A DNA stretch of 45,166 bases from Candidatus Carbonibacillus altaicus. Its GTDB lineage: Bacteria; Bacillota; Bacilli; Thermicanales; DSM-22653. Positions within the stretch are counted from its first letter, which is position 1. Each line of letters begins with the position of its first letter. The translations under genes were made by a program, and so were the position numbers. This document shows, one piece after another, positions 34,581-42,971 of the stretch. The notes beneath the pieces were generated by a model that saw nothing but the letters and a program-made list of their open reading frames with translations, did not search any database and was not told where the DNA came from. The stretch spans positions 1 through 45,166 of the forward strand of contig PEBX01000022.1 of assembly GCA_003050645.1 (NCBI GenBank), given 5' to 3'.

Positions 34581-35288
34581 TTACGCGATACCGAGGTAGC
34601 GCCGTTTCAGGGCCTCATCCTGCGCCAACTCCGCCATCGTGCCATGATGCACCGTCCGCCCGTCGTCGATGATCACCACGTGCGACGCCACCTGTGCCGC
34701 CATGATGACGTTTTGCTCGACCAAGAGAACCGTAGTCTCGCCTTTGAGTGCATTTAACGAATCGATGAGCGCTGCCACCATGACCGGCGCCAGACCTTTG
34801 CTCGGTTCATCGATCAGTAGCAAGGCGTTCCGATTGACGTATGCCCGGGCGATGGCAAGCATCTGTTTTTGCCCACCGCTTAAGGTCCCGCCCGGTTTCC
34901 GCCACGCTTTTTTCAAATCCGAAAACAAATCCAGCACCCACGCCAGACGCTCTCTCGTCATCGCGTCTTCTGCGTGCATGGCCAGCTGCATGTGCTCGGC
35001 AACCGTCAAATTCGGAAAGATACCCATGTCTTCCGGTACGTACCCGATGCCGAGCCGGGAGATCACATGGGTCGGACGACCATGGATTTCAGTGCCATTA
35101 AACCAAATGCGCCCGGCACTCGGTCGAAGAAGCCCCATGACGGTCCGCAGCGTCGTCGTTTTTCCGGCTCCGTTTCGCCCTAGAAGAGCCGTCACCGTTC
35201 CGCGCGGCACTTCAAAGGTCACGCCTTTTAAAATGTGAAATTGACCGATGTACGTCTGTACGGCTTCGAGCCTAAGAAGCTCCGACAT
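34581..35288 (-). CDS. livF: ABC transporter ATPase LivF
   Basis: A 235-residue ABC ATPase of the LivF type. Walker A is GRNGAGKTT, the signature is LSGGQKQMLAIARA and Walker B is LLLIDEPSKGLAP, followed by the H-loop region. YIGQFHILKGVTFEVPRGTV and YVPEDMGIFPNLTVAEHM are LivF hallmarks. The frame extends to 35360, but MSELLRLEAVQ at 35288 is the homologous start, overlapping livG by 17 nt, which implies coupled translation. Confidence 0.92.
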   Translation of the reverse strand: MSELLRLEAVQTYIGQFHILKGVTFEVPRGTVTALLGRNGAGKTTTLRTVMGLLRPSAGRIWFNGTEIHGRPTHVISRLGIGYVPEDMGIFPNLTVAEHMQLAMHAEDAMTRERLAWVLDLFSDLKKAWRKPGGTLSGGQKQMLAIARAYVNRNALLLIDEPSKGLAPVMVAALIDSLNALKGETTVLLVEQNVIMAAQVASHVVIIDDGRTVHHGTMAELAQDEALKRRYLGIA

Positions 35289-36048
35289 GGCCCAATCCTC
35301 CCAAATATGCTGTCTGCACCAGTTCGTTTTGCATAATCGCTTGCGGTGGGCCCTGAGCAATCAGGCGCCCTTGATGGAGCACGGCGACGGTGTCAGAGAG
35401 GTTCAGCACCATATCCACTTTGTGCTCAATCAACAAGATCGTACGCTTTCGCTCATCCCGCAAAGCGCTAATGACGTCCAAAATTTGTGGAACCTCTTCC
35501 ACCGACATGCCGGCAGTCGGCTCATCCAGCAAGAACAAGGCGCTGTCCATCGCCAAAAGCATGGCGATCTCCAGTTTGCGCTTTTCGCCGTGCGTCAAAT
35601 AACGCGCCAGGGCCTCTCGCTTGTGCCATAACGACACGCGCCCCAAAATCTCCGCAACCCGGTCGTTCAATGAAGAAAACGAGCGATGATGGCGAAAAAA
35701 ACGAAAGCGTTCAGGGCGCTTCGCCTGTACGGCTAGGCGCACATTTTCAAATGTCGTCAAGTTCGGTAAAATATTGGCGATTTGAAATGACCGTCCAACG
35801 CCGAGCATCGCGCGGTGTTCCGGGGGGAGGTGGGTGATCTCCGCTCCCCTGAACCAGATCCTCCCTTTCGTCGGCTTAAGTTGGCCACTCAACAAGTTGA
35901 AAAACGTCGTCTTACCGGCTCCGTTCGGCCCAATGATGGAGATAAAGGCATGCTCAGGTACTTCAAAATCGACGTCATCGACGGCGAGATGCCCGCCAAA
36001 GGCAACCGACAGTCCTTCCGTGCATAAAATCGACGCCACTTGCGTCAC
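35272..36048 (-). CDS. livG: ABC transporter ATPase LivG
   Basis: About 258 residues. Walker A is GPNGAGKTTFFNLLSG, the signature-like YLTHGEKRKLEIAMLLA replaces the common LSYGxQR, Walker B is LFLLDEPTAGMS, and the end QGPPQAIMQNELVQTAYLGG is typical for LivG. GTG 36048 with GAAGAGGTG upstream is the best start; the open frame continues to 36090. It energises the Liv system with LivF. The gene is 56 nt downstream of livK. Confidence 0.92.
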   Translation of the reverse strand: MTQVASILCTEGLSVAFGGHLAVDDVDFEVPEHAFISIIGPNGAGKTTFFNLLSGQLKPTKGRIWFRGAEITHLPPEHRAMLGVGRSFQIANILPNLTTFENVRLAVQAKRPERFRFFRHHRSFSSLNDRVAEILGRVSLWHKREALARYLTHGEKRKLEIAMLLAMDSALFLLDEPTAGMSVEEVPQILDVISALRDERKRTILLIEHKVDMVLNLSDTVAVLHQGRLIAQGPPQAIMQNELVQTAYLGGLGHVGAS

Positions 36049-36104
36049 TTCGTCACCTCTTCCTTGCTGTGACAACACAAAGTATCGCACAACTCCTTAG
36101 TGCT

Positions 36105-37424
36105 TTAACGACGGTTCATAATCGGCGGTTCCGTCGCCTCCGGCGGAAGCGTCCGCAAAAGTTTCGGCACGGCGTAATCGACGCTCGGATCGTCGATCAG
36201 TTCCGCAACGTACATCTCCTGCAGCGCCTGATGGTCTTCCTTTCGGAAGGTCATCAAACCCTTCGGCGAGTCGAACGTCATCCCTTCCATTGCAGTGATC
36301 AGCGTCTCGGGGTCGGTGTTTCCGCCGGTCTTCTCCACCGCTTGGACGATGGCCATCGCCGCGGCAAAACCACCGGCAGTAAACAGGTCAGGAACCTCGC
36401 TGTTGTAGCGTTCCTTGTGCTTTTCGACCAGCCAGCGGTTCACGTCGTTGTCCGGAAGACGATAATTGTAGACCGTAAACCCTTTCAAACCGACGACCGC
36501 TTTACCCATCACCTTAAGTCCGAGGATATCCGGAAAGCCGGTGACTGGCGTGACTTTTTCAAAAAGACGCATATCCTGCATTTGTTGCCAAGGCGTATTG
36601 GCGCCGGCCCAGACGACATATACATAATCTGCTCCGGATTGCATCACTTTTTGAATATGAGCCGTATGATCCGTCACTTGCGGATCGGTAAATTCTTCGT
36701 GGATGATCGTATGGCCGAGCTTTTCTGCTTCGCGCTTGAACGCCGCAGCTCCGTCCTGACCGAAGGCATAATCCTGCGCGTAAATCGCAATCTTCGCATT
36801 TTTCTTTTCAATGGACAACGCAGCGGCGATGGCATCCATCGTCGAGCTGCGCCCGGTTCGGAAAATGTACTTGTTCCAATCCTTGCCGGTAATGGAGTCG
36901 GCCACCGCCGGTTCGACGATCATCACCCGCTGGTACTCTTCTGCGAGCGGCAGAACTGCCAACGCCGCAGCGGAACTTGTCGTGCCGACCAGGAAGTCGA
37001 CTTTGTCCTTGTCAAGCAGTTTTGTAGCTTTTTCGATGGCCACCTTGGGATCGAGCTGATCGTCTTCGATAATGACTTCAATCGGCCGACCGGCAACCTG
37101 ATTCGATCCCTCCGTCGCATACTCTAACCCGAGTTGAAATCCTTGAATCGTCTGCTTTGCATACGCCTCCAAAAGTCCGGTTTGGCCCGCCAGCAACCCG
37201 ATTTTCAACGGCTTCCCGACCCCTGAACCTGTCGATGTTGTCGCCGCCGTCGTCTCCGTCGAGCCCTGTTGATTCGCGGAGGCACCATTTTCACCGCCCC
37301 CCGCCGTCCCCGATCCTACCCCTTGTCCACAAGCCGAAAGCACCAACAATAGCGATAGTAACATGATGAATATCGCGGCGCGGACCAAGCCCATTTTGCT
37401 CTTCAACTCCTGTAACCGGTTCAT
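36105..37424 (-). CDS. livK: Liv-type substrate-binding lipoprotein
   Basis: A 439-residue periplasmic-binding-type protein (Peripla_BP_6). The signal peptide ends in the lipobox LSAC, with lipidated Cys32; a Gly/Ser/Thr-rich linker follows (about 33-70). Then KPLKIGLLAGQTGLLEAYAK, IIEDDQLDPKVAIEKATKLL and FLVGTTSSAAALAVLPLAEE are typical of LivJ/LivK and amide- or aromatic-binding relatives. AAAGGAGGCG precedes the start. The ligand determines what the D cluster metabolises and is unknown. It is the first gene of the transporter set, 52 nt after the regulator gene, so regulator and transporter may share a transcript. Confidence 0.92.
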   Translation of the reverse strand: MNRLQELKSKMGLVRAAIFIMLLSLLLVLSACGQGVGSGTAGGGENGASANQQGSTETTAATTSTGSGVGKPLKIGLLAGQTGLLEAYAKQTIQGFQLGLEYATEGSNQVAGRPIEVIIEDDQLDPKVAIEKATKLLDKDKVDFLVGTTSSAAALAVLPLAEEYQRVMIVEPAVADSITGKDWNKYIFRTGRSSTMDAIAAALSIEKKNAKIAIYAQDYAFGQDGAAAFKREAEKLGHTIIHEEFTDPQVTDHTAHIQKVMQSGADYVYVVWAGANTPWQQMQDMRLFEKVTPVTGFPDILGLKVMGKAVVGLKGFTVYNYRLPDNDVNRWLVEKHKERYNSEVPDLFTAGGFAAAMAIVQAVEKTGGNTDPETLITAMEGMTFDSPKGLMTFRKEDHQALQEMYVAELIDDPSVDYAVPKLLRTLPPEATEPPIMNRR

Positions 37425-37475
37425 CCGCCGGCGCCTCCTTTAACAATAATATAGGCCCATCATACACCGGAGCAG

Positions 37476-40400
37476 TTACATGCCGGTTACACGTTGAGAC
37501 ACCTGATTGGAAGATGAGAGGGCATCGCGTCGGATCGCTTCGACGACAGCTTCGGTCTCTGTCGTCGGAGAAGCGGACAGTTCCGCGTCCAGCACATTGA
37601 CCAACGTTTCGTAATAGCGTAGGGCCGCAGCTTTGTTCTGCTTGTGATAGTATGCGATCATCAGAATTCGGTACGCGCTTTCCCAAGACGGATCTTGCGC
37701 GATCATCGTCTCTGCGACGGTGATGGCATCGTCAATCCGCCCGTGACGCACATAGAGCTCCGCCAGCCGTTCGGATCCCTTGAAGTACAACATTTTCAGC
37801 CGTTCTCGTTCCCGTTCGACCCAAGGATCGTATAAATTGTCCGGCAAGAAGTCTCCACGATAATATCGAAAACCTTCTTCCAGGGCAGTCATCGCAGCGT
37901 GTTCATCCGTTGCCTCAAGACCGATTCGATAAGCGTGTTCGAATTGTATGCTGTCGATGATGACCCCCATCGTACGGCGCAGACGATAACGCGACCCTTG
38001 TCGGGCGATGTAGGCCGACGGGGCGCGTGCCTTGCGCCTTGGCTCCAGAGCGTTGTTGAGAGCGTTGAGTGCGACTTTAAACTGTTGTTCCACGACGTCT
38101 TCCTCGGCGTCAGGCCACAGATCGGCGCAAATCCGTTCTTTGGAAATATCGCGATCGAGGTACGACAAAAAATATTGAAACAGTCGTTTGGCGTTGGAGC
38201 GCTGCCAATCTCGTTCTTGGAGCGGCGTGTCACCTAGCATGACGCGAAAAATACCAAGTGCCTCAATGTGCAGCGTGTAACCTGGATGTGTTTGAAGATG
38301 AGCAAGCCCGAGTCGCTCCAGCAACAAGCGCGCTGTCTGCGCCGTTTCGCCGTCCAACACATCGCGAGCGCGGATGAGGAGCGGCACCGGAGCCAATGCA
38401 TCCCTTGGACTATAAAACGTTTGGCGTAAGAACAAAAATGCGTATTCTCCGTTTTTTACGCCCTCCAGACAGCGGATCAACCATGTGCGTAAGGACGCCT
38501 CTTCTTCCTGAGCATGGAACGCCAATGCACACCACAAGGCGGAAAACGTCTCCAAATATTGATCTCTGAGCTTGACAGCCAAAGCGTATACCCGTTCGAA
38601 CAGCATGGACGCGTAACGCCAATCCTGCCGATAGTAAGCCGTCATGCCGATCCCCAGTTCGATCAAAGCCGCGATCCAGCCGTCCGACACTGCCTGCGCC
38701 AAGGCCACCCCGCGCTCACCGTACGACATCGCCAAGTCGAACTTGCCGAGACGCGCATACAAGTACGTCAAGCCCATCAACGCCTCTGCAGAACCGCGGG
38801 AAACGCCGATCTCCTCAAACAACGCTAACGACTTCAGATAATTCGATTCGGCCGTCTTAAGCTCTCCCGAAATTAAGGCGGCATGCCCGAGGCGCGACCA
38901 GGCGACGGCTTGGGCAAAAGGAGCATTGGACGCCTGTGCGGAAAGCAAGCCGCTTTCCGCCTTGTTTTTAGACGTCTCCGCTTCTCCCAGCAGAGCGGTG
39001 ACAAACGCCAATACGAGGGGCGTGTCACGAAAACCGTACTTCCTCAACGTCACTTCTGGTTTGAGACCGTGCTCTTCCGCTTCCCGTTCTTCCCGGATCA
39101 GCAAGCGGTAGGCTTCCTGGAGGCGACCCGTCCGCAAACAATAGCGGCTGTAGATCGTCGCATCGATAGGCATGTCGAGCCGCTTGAGCATGCGGAATAT
39201 CTTTTCGGCGCGGCGCGGTCGGCCGATGTTGATCGCATTTTCGGCTATGAAGTGCAGGATGCGACGATTGACGGACGTCTCTTTACGACGAGCGGCGCGC
39301 AGTTTGGTGCGGAGAAGCTGATCCGCCTGGCGTGGTTGGACGGTATCGAGATAGACGAGCACCGCCCCTTCCACCGCTTTCAAAACGCCTTCTTCATCCC
39401 CTTGTGCCGCGCAATCGTGCTCCGCGCGTTCATAACACCGCATGGCAGCGGAATATTCGGCGCTCAGACGATAGTAATCCCCTTCGACAAGGGACAGCCG
39501 TGGGTATTGTCGGCGGATACCTTCGGGCAGCGCATGGATCGCTTCGAACACGCGTCTGGTATGTCCGAGCAAAATTAAATTACTGCCGTCTTCGCTGAGC
39601 ATATTCGCGAGAGGCGACCACGCCTCGGCCTCTAGCCAATGTTCGAGGCTCTCCGCAACCAACCCACGCGCTCTACATCGCGTGGCAAGTTCCGTATGAA
39701 CCTTTCGTCGCGTCCTCTCCGGGGTTTCAGACAACAGCATACGCCTGAGCACAGGGTGCAAGCGCCGTTTTCCCTCCGTCGTTGGCCACAAAAGCCGACG
39801 ACGCTCCAGTTCATCATACACCGCTGCTGCATATCCGGGAAAAAGCATGTCCAAGTTCTCGCGGTCAATCGCCGGCAAAAGCGCCACATCCCGAAGCGCT
39901 CCGCGGATTAAGGAAGGAAACGGTTGCAACACCTCGGCGTCTAAGTATTCGAACATCGGTCGAAGCACATCATCGCTGTACGACTGGATAGACGACAACG
40001 TGCCACCGCGCAGCAGATATCGGACGGCGATGTGCACGAGGGCCGGCCAGCCTTCGGTTAGATGCATGATGGCGCTTACAATTTTATCGTCGTCACGGTC
40101 TGCGATAGAGAGCCATTCTTCTTCCAGCAGGAATGTTCTAACCTCTTCTTCAGACAATGCCAAGTGATGTTCATACAGTTCCAGTACGCGACCTTGACGG
40201 ACGAGCGTCGCGACGACCGGATGACGAGGCGACTCGCGCAGCGTCGCCACGACAGGTAGCCCCGGCGGCAATTCCTGTATATGTGCCAAAATCTGTTCAA
40301 ACCGTTCGAACCGCTTTGCATTCCGGTCCAGATTGTCGAAGATCACCACCAAGGGACGAAGCGTCGCCTGGGCGAATCGCTCCGACAACGCCCGATGCCA

Positions 40401-40586
40401 ATCGCGATCGGACCATGATGTCGGATCGATGACCTGTACGTTTTTGTCTGCAAAATAAACGTTTAAAAGTTCGCTCTTGCCATATCCCGCCGGTGCAATG
40501 ACGAGCGTCAATGTAAAGTTGCGATAACCACCAAGACGTTCGAGGCTTGACGGACGAAACAATGCTTTCGGCCGTTTGATACCCAT
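37476..40586 (-). CDS. large STAND-type transcriptional regulator with C-terminal BTAD domain (SARP/MalT-like)
   Basis: A 1036-residue regulator. The N-terminal P-loop NTPase (STAND class) has Walker A APAGYGKS (31-38) and RPLVVIFDNLDRNAKRF as a Walker B-type segment. A central region of TPR-like helices runs from about 300 to 750 (for example LEEIGVSRGSAEALMGLTYL). The C terminus has a winged helix (FQYFLSYLDRDISKERICAD, LWPDAEEDVVEQQFKVALNA, about 790-835) and a BTAD helical domain to the end (YRGDFLPDNLYDPWVERERE). Such proteins activate catabolic or secondary-metabolite operons after ligand binding to the TPR region. It is placed directly before livK and is a good candidate activator of the D cluster. 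GTGGGGTG precedes the ATG. Confidence 0.88.
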   Translation of the reverse strand: MGIKRPKALFRPSSLERLGGYRNFTLTLVIAPAGYGKSELLNVYFADKNVQVIDPTSWSDRDWHRALSERFAQATLRPLVVIFDNLDRNAKRFERFEQILAHIQELPPGLPVVATLRESPRHPVVATLVRQGRVLELYEHHLALSEEEVRTFLLEEEWLSIADRDDDKIVSAIMHLTEGWPALVHIAVRYLLRGGTLSSIQSYSDDVLRPMFEYLDAEVLQPFPSLIRGALRDVALLPAIDRENLDMLFPGYAAAVYDELERRRLLWPTTEGKRRLHPVLRRMLLSETPERTRRKVHTELATRCRARGLVAESLEHWLEAEAWSPLANMLSEDGSNLILLGHTRRVFEAIHALPEGIRRQYPRLSLVEGDYYRLSAEYSAAMRCYERAEHDCAAQGDEEGVLKAVEGAVLVYLDTVQPRQADQLLRTKLRAARRKETSVNRRILHFIAENAINIGRPRRAEKIFRMLKRLDMPIDATIYSRYCLRTGRLQEAYRLLIREEREAEEHGLKPEVTLRKYGFRDTPLVLAFVTALLGEAETSKNKAESGLLSAQASNAPFAQAVAWSRLGHAALISGELKTAESNYLKSLALFEEIGVSRGSAEALMGLTYLYARLGKFDLAMSYGERGVALAQAVSDGWIAALIELGIGMTAYYRQDWRYASMLFERVYALAVKLRDQYLETFSALWCALAFHAQEEEASLRTWLIRCLEGVKNGEYAFLFLRQTFYSPRDALAPVPLLIRARDVLDGETAQTARLLLERLGLAHLQTHPGYTLHIEALGIFRVMLGDTPLQERDWQRSNAKRLFQYFLSYLDRDISKERICADLWPDAEEDVVEQQFKVALNALNNALEPRRKARAPSAYIARQGSRYRLRRTMGVIIDSIQFEHAYRIGLEATDEHAAMTALEEGFRYYRGDFLPDNLYDPWVERERERLKMLYFKGSERLAELYVRHGRIDDAITVAETMIAQDPSWESAYRILMIAYYHKQNKAAALRYYETLVNVLDAELSASPTTETEAVVEAIRRDALSSSNQVSQRVTGM

Positions 40587-40615
40587 GATGTCACCCCACT
40601 TTTACGTGATGTCAC
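40585..40615. promoter_or_regulatory. 21-bp-spaced direct repeats at the regulator start, possible self-operator
   Basis: TGATGTCAC occurs at 40586-40594 and 40607-40615, exactly 21 bp apart, covering the start codon and the region just upstream. The upstream copy is GTGATGTCAC, a GTGA-NN-TCAC near-palindrome. SARP/BTAD-type winged-helix regulators are known to bind short direct repeats at about one or two helical turns, so autoregulation is plausible. Confidence 0.5.
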
Positions 40616-40660
40616 GATATTGCAATCATTTTAACACATCTTAACAGGCGTTCTCTTTAA

Positions 40661-41275
40661 AAGAGTGATAAATTAAGACCGCTGCATCAGCCATCTTCGC
40701 CCGACGATGTCTGATGTCCGAACGAATAGAATCGTCAAAAACGCGACTGTCACCTTGTGAGCCTTTTGTATGCCGGTTTGAGTGACACGAAACTCTCCGT
40801 CCGTGAGCGCTTCCGCACGTACCGGCTTAATCGTTCGAGATTCTGCACCATGGCCGTCGGTATGGCTTCCACAGCATCGCTTCCAAGCCACGGCTTAGAG
40901 TGCGGCTTAAGCCCTGCTGCTCTTTGCCTTCGGCAAAAAGGCGTTCCATGACGATACTTAGCGTCCAATTGGCCCGGTCATACGGTTAACTGTGTATGCG
41001 ACGAACTCTGCTATGCACGAGCACCGCCTTGATCTTGGTCCATCTTTTGCTCGCTTTCTCCGGATCCCGGACGGCTCGGCGCCACTCGGGAGCGCTTCTT
41101 TTTGAAGCGATAGCACGGAAACGAGGACAGATCGGCATATCCACCGTCCCCGGAGGCGCTTTGAATGCAAAGACAGGGGTGCTGATCCTGGATGTCCCAT
41201 AGCGCTTTCGATGGCGGCCTCTCGTTCCGAAGTGACCGTGATGATCTTTGTGGCCTTCCCGACGAAGCCAAGAGG
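40661..41275 (-). mobile_element. IS1182-type insertion sequence, 3' fragment (second copy)
   Basis: The stretch aligns with 14388-15050 of the other IS1182-type remnant. It shares the end region (AAATTAAG, CATCTTCGCCCGACGA), CTTGTGAGCC and the transposase C-terminal part, which is split over several frames on the minus strand. Pieces such as WDIQDQHPCLCIQSASGDGG parallel LDIRREHPRLRVQSVSGDVG in the first copy. The 5' half of the transposase and the other terminal repeat are missing. It lies directly upstream of the large regulator gene and may have replaced its original promoter region. Confidence 0.75.
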
Positions 41276-41359
41276 GGTCGGGAATGAAAGGTTTGGGTCC
41301 AGTTCGGGAGAATGGGGGTCGGACGAAGTCGTTAGTGTCCTGCCATCACGAGTTTCCGG

Positions 41360-42158
41360 TTAAGCGATCTTTGCGATTTCTTCAACAAACTGATCATTCG
41401 GGATTTGGTACCCTAGAATTTTACGTGGTAGTGTGTTACACCAGTTCTCCACATAGCCAACGAGTGTGTCATCGATGTCCTCAATCACTTTTCCTTTCGG
41501 AATGAATCGCTGAATAAGGACGTTATGACGCTCGTTTGTTCCCCGTTCACCGGATGTGTAGGGGTGGGTATAATAAACCGTTACATCGTCTGAATCTATC
41601 GCCTGTGTTAGTTCACTGAATTCGGAACCATTGTCCGATGTAATGGTTTTAAAGACGGATGGGAAAGCCTCTCCGTAAAGGTCTTTGAGCGATTGGATCG
41701 CCTGATGGACACTTACCACCGTCTTTTGTTCGAGCTTTATCATGTGTTCCTTCCGCGTTTTTCGTTCCGTTAATGTCAGGAGCGCCGCTCCTTTCTTACG
41801 TTTCCCTAGCACTGTGTCGATTTCCCAATGACCAAATTCCTGGCGCTCATCAATGTAAGACATTCGTTCTTCAATACTGGTACCTAGAACCTTTTTATGC
41901 TGTCTTGTGCGCTTGTTTTTCGTCCATCGCGTGACTTTTAGGGGGAGATCGATATTCTTCACTGGGAGCAGGCCAAGGTCAATGTAGTGGTACAGTGTCT
42001 TGGTACAAACTACAGATGGTCGACTTGTGGCATCCAATCACATCCGCTATGGCCTGTAAGGTTTTTCCTTCGTCACGAAGGGCGCCATTTCGCCCGCGAT
42101 CATACGGCGTAAGATGTGAAAAGGTACGCTTCTTTGTGTTATCATAGGAGTGAGCCAC
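41360..42158 (-). pseudogene. IS30-family transposase, internally deleted
   Basis: From GTG 42158 (AGGAGGAATG upstream) the N terminus reads VAHSYDNTKKRTFSHLTPYD and LQAIADVIGCHKST, the IS30 helix-turn-helix. It then breaks off, and the frame continuing to 41360 starts in VVCTKTLYHYIDLGLLPVKN. The catalytic domain is intact, with Asp in HWEIDTVLG, Asp in ITSDNGSEF and Glu in TSGERGTNERHN. Around 80 residues between the HTH and the catalytic domain are missing. The right side near 42230-42280 has an IS30-like AT-rich end, but I find no matching repeat on the left, where the IS1182 fragment begins close by. Confidence 0.85.
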
Positions 42159-42368
42159 CGGTCATTCCTCCTGTTATGATGGCTTTCGTCGACTTAATCA
42201 TAACGGAATTACCATGGCTTTTGTTTATTTCTTTTGTTGCATTTGATTTTACAATGAACCAGCCAAAAATATTCTTGAGACACGCTCAAAAAATCCCTGA
42301 GATATTGTTATAAATTTCGGGAGATCAGATTCAGGATTCACCATCGCGCGCTGAACAAGGTTTCGTAC

Positions 42369-42743
42369 CTACCTTAACAGTTTTATTTTCTTCAAGTAAG
42401 GCAGTTTAACTTGAAATGTGTCCTTCAAATAGCGGTTAATCTCACCAGCCATTTGAGCCAATTCAACCGAAGCAATTGCTTTTCCTGTTTTTCCCTCAAT
42501 GTCTAAATGCCTGACTATTATTCTGAGTAGGTACTCAATACTATTATCCAGATTATTTATATATCGCTATCATCTAGTCCATTGGAGCTTTGACTTTCCC
42601 CATCCTTATTGCATGATCCTGAAATGCCTTGGCTCAAGCAATCAAATCCAAAATATCTTCATCCAGTTTCTTGGGTAACAACTTCAACTCCTTCATGTGA
42701 TAAAAGAGTCTGGGATTATTAGCAACTACAAATGATTTGAGAG
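42369..42743 (-). pseudogene. unrecognised coding remnant downstream of the zinc-ribbon gene
   Basis: Right after the small zinc-ribbon gene, in the same direction, a frame reads IKALKSFVVANNPRLFYHMK, then ELKLLPKKLDEDILDLIA and a TGA at 42634-42636. It continues in frame with AKAFQDHAIRMGKVKAPMD-stop. After about 20 nt another frame gives NLDNSIEYLLRIIVRHLDIE, KTGKAIASVELAQMAGEINR and LPYLKKIKLLR-stop (42369). The amino-acid composition looks like real protein. It may be one gene broken by a nonsense codon and a frameshift. I do not recognise the family. Confidence 0.45.
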
Positions 42744-42746
42744 CTT

Positions 42747-42971
42747 TTATTCACCCAAGAGTTCACGTCTTAGCATCTGTAACTTACGGATACCCGCGTC
42801 AATGCTTTCTACGGCACAAGCTACACAGTAATGTTCGTTCGTTCGGTCTGTTGTGATTTTCAACCGCTTATCGCCTTGTTGTATCCGATGTGACGGTACG
42901 TGTTGACAGTTATGAGCCCTTTGTGCAACGTCAACCGTCAATTTCTTTAGGACTGATTTAGGGCGAGGCAT
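42747..42971 (-). CDS. small zinc-ribbon-like protein coupled to the helicase
   Basis: A 74-residue basic protein. A Cys (AHNCQH, about 16-21) and a CxxC pair (YCVACAVE, about 48-55) with nearby histidines suggest a small treble-clef or zinc-ribbon fold. The spacer GDKRLKI resembles PARP-type zinc finger loops (xGExRx). Its ATG overlaps the helicase stop by one base (TAATG), so translation is coupled. It probably works with the helicase on DNA; function not established. Confidence 0.6.
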   Translation of the reverse strand: MPRPKSVLKKLTVDVAQRAHNCQHVPSHRIQQGDKRLKITTDRTNEHYCVACAVESIDAGIRKLQMLRRELLGE

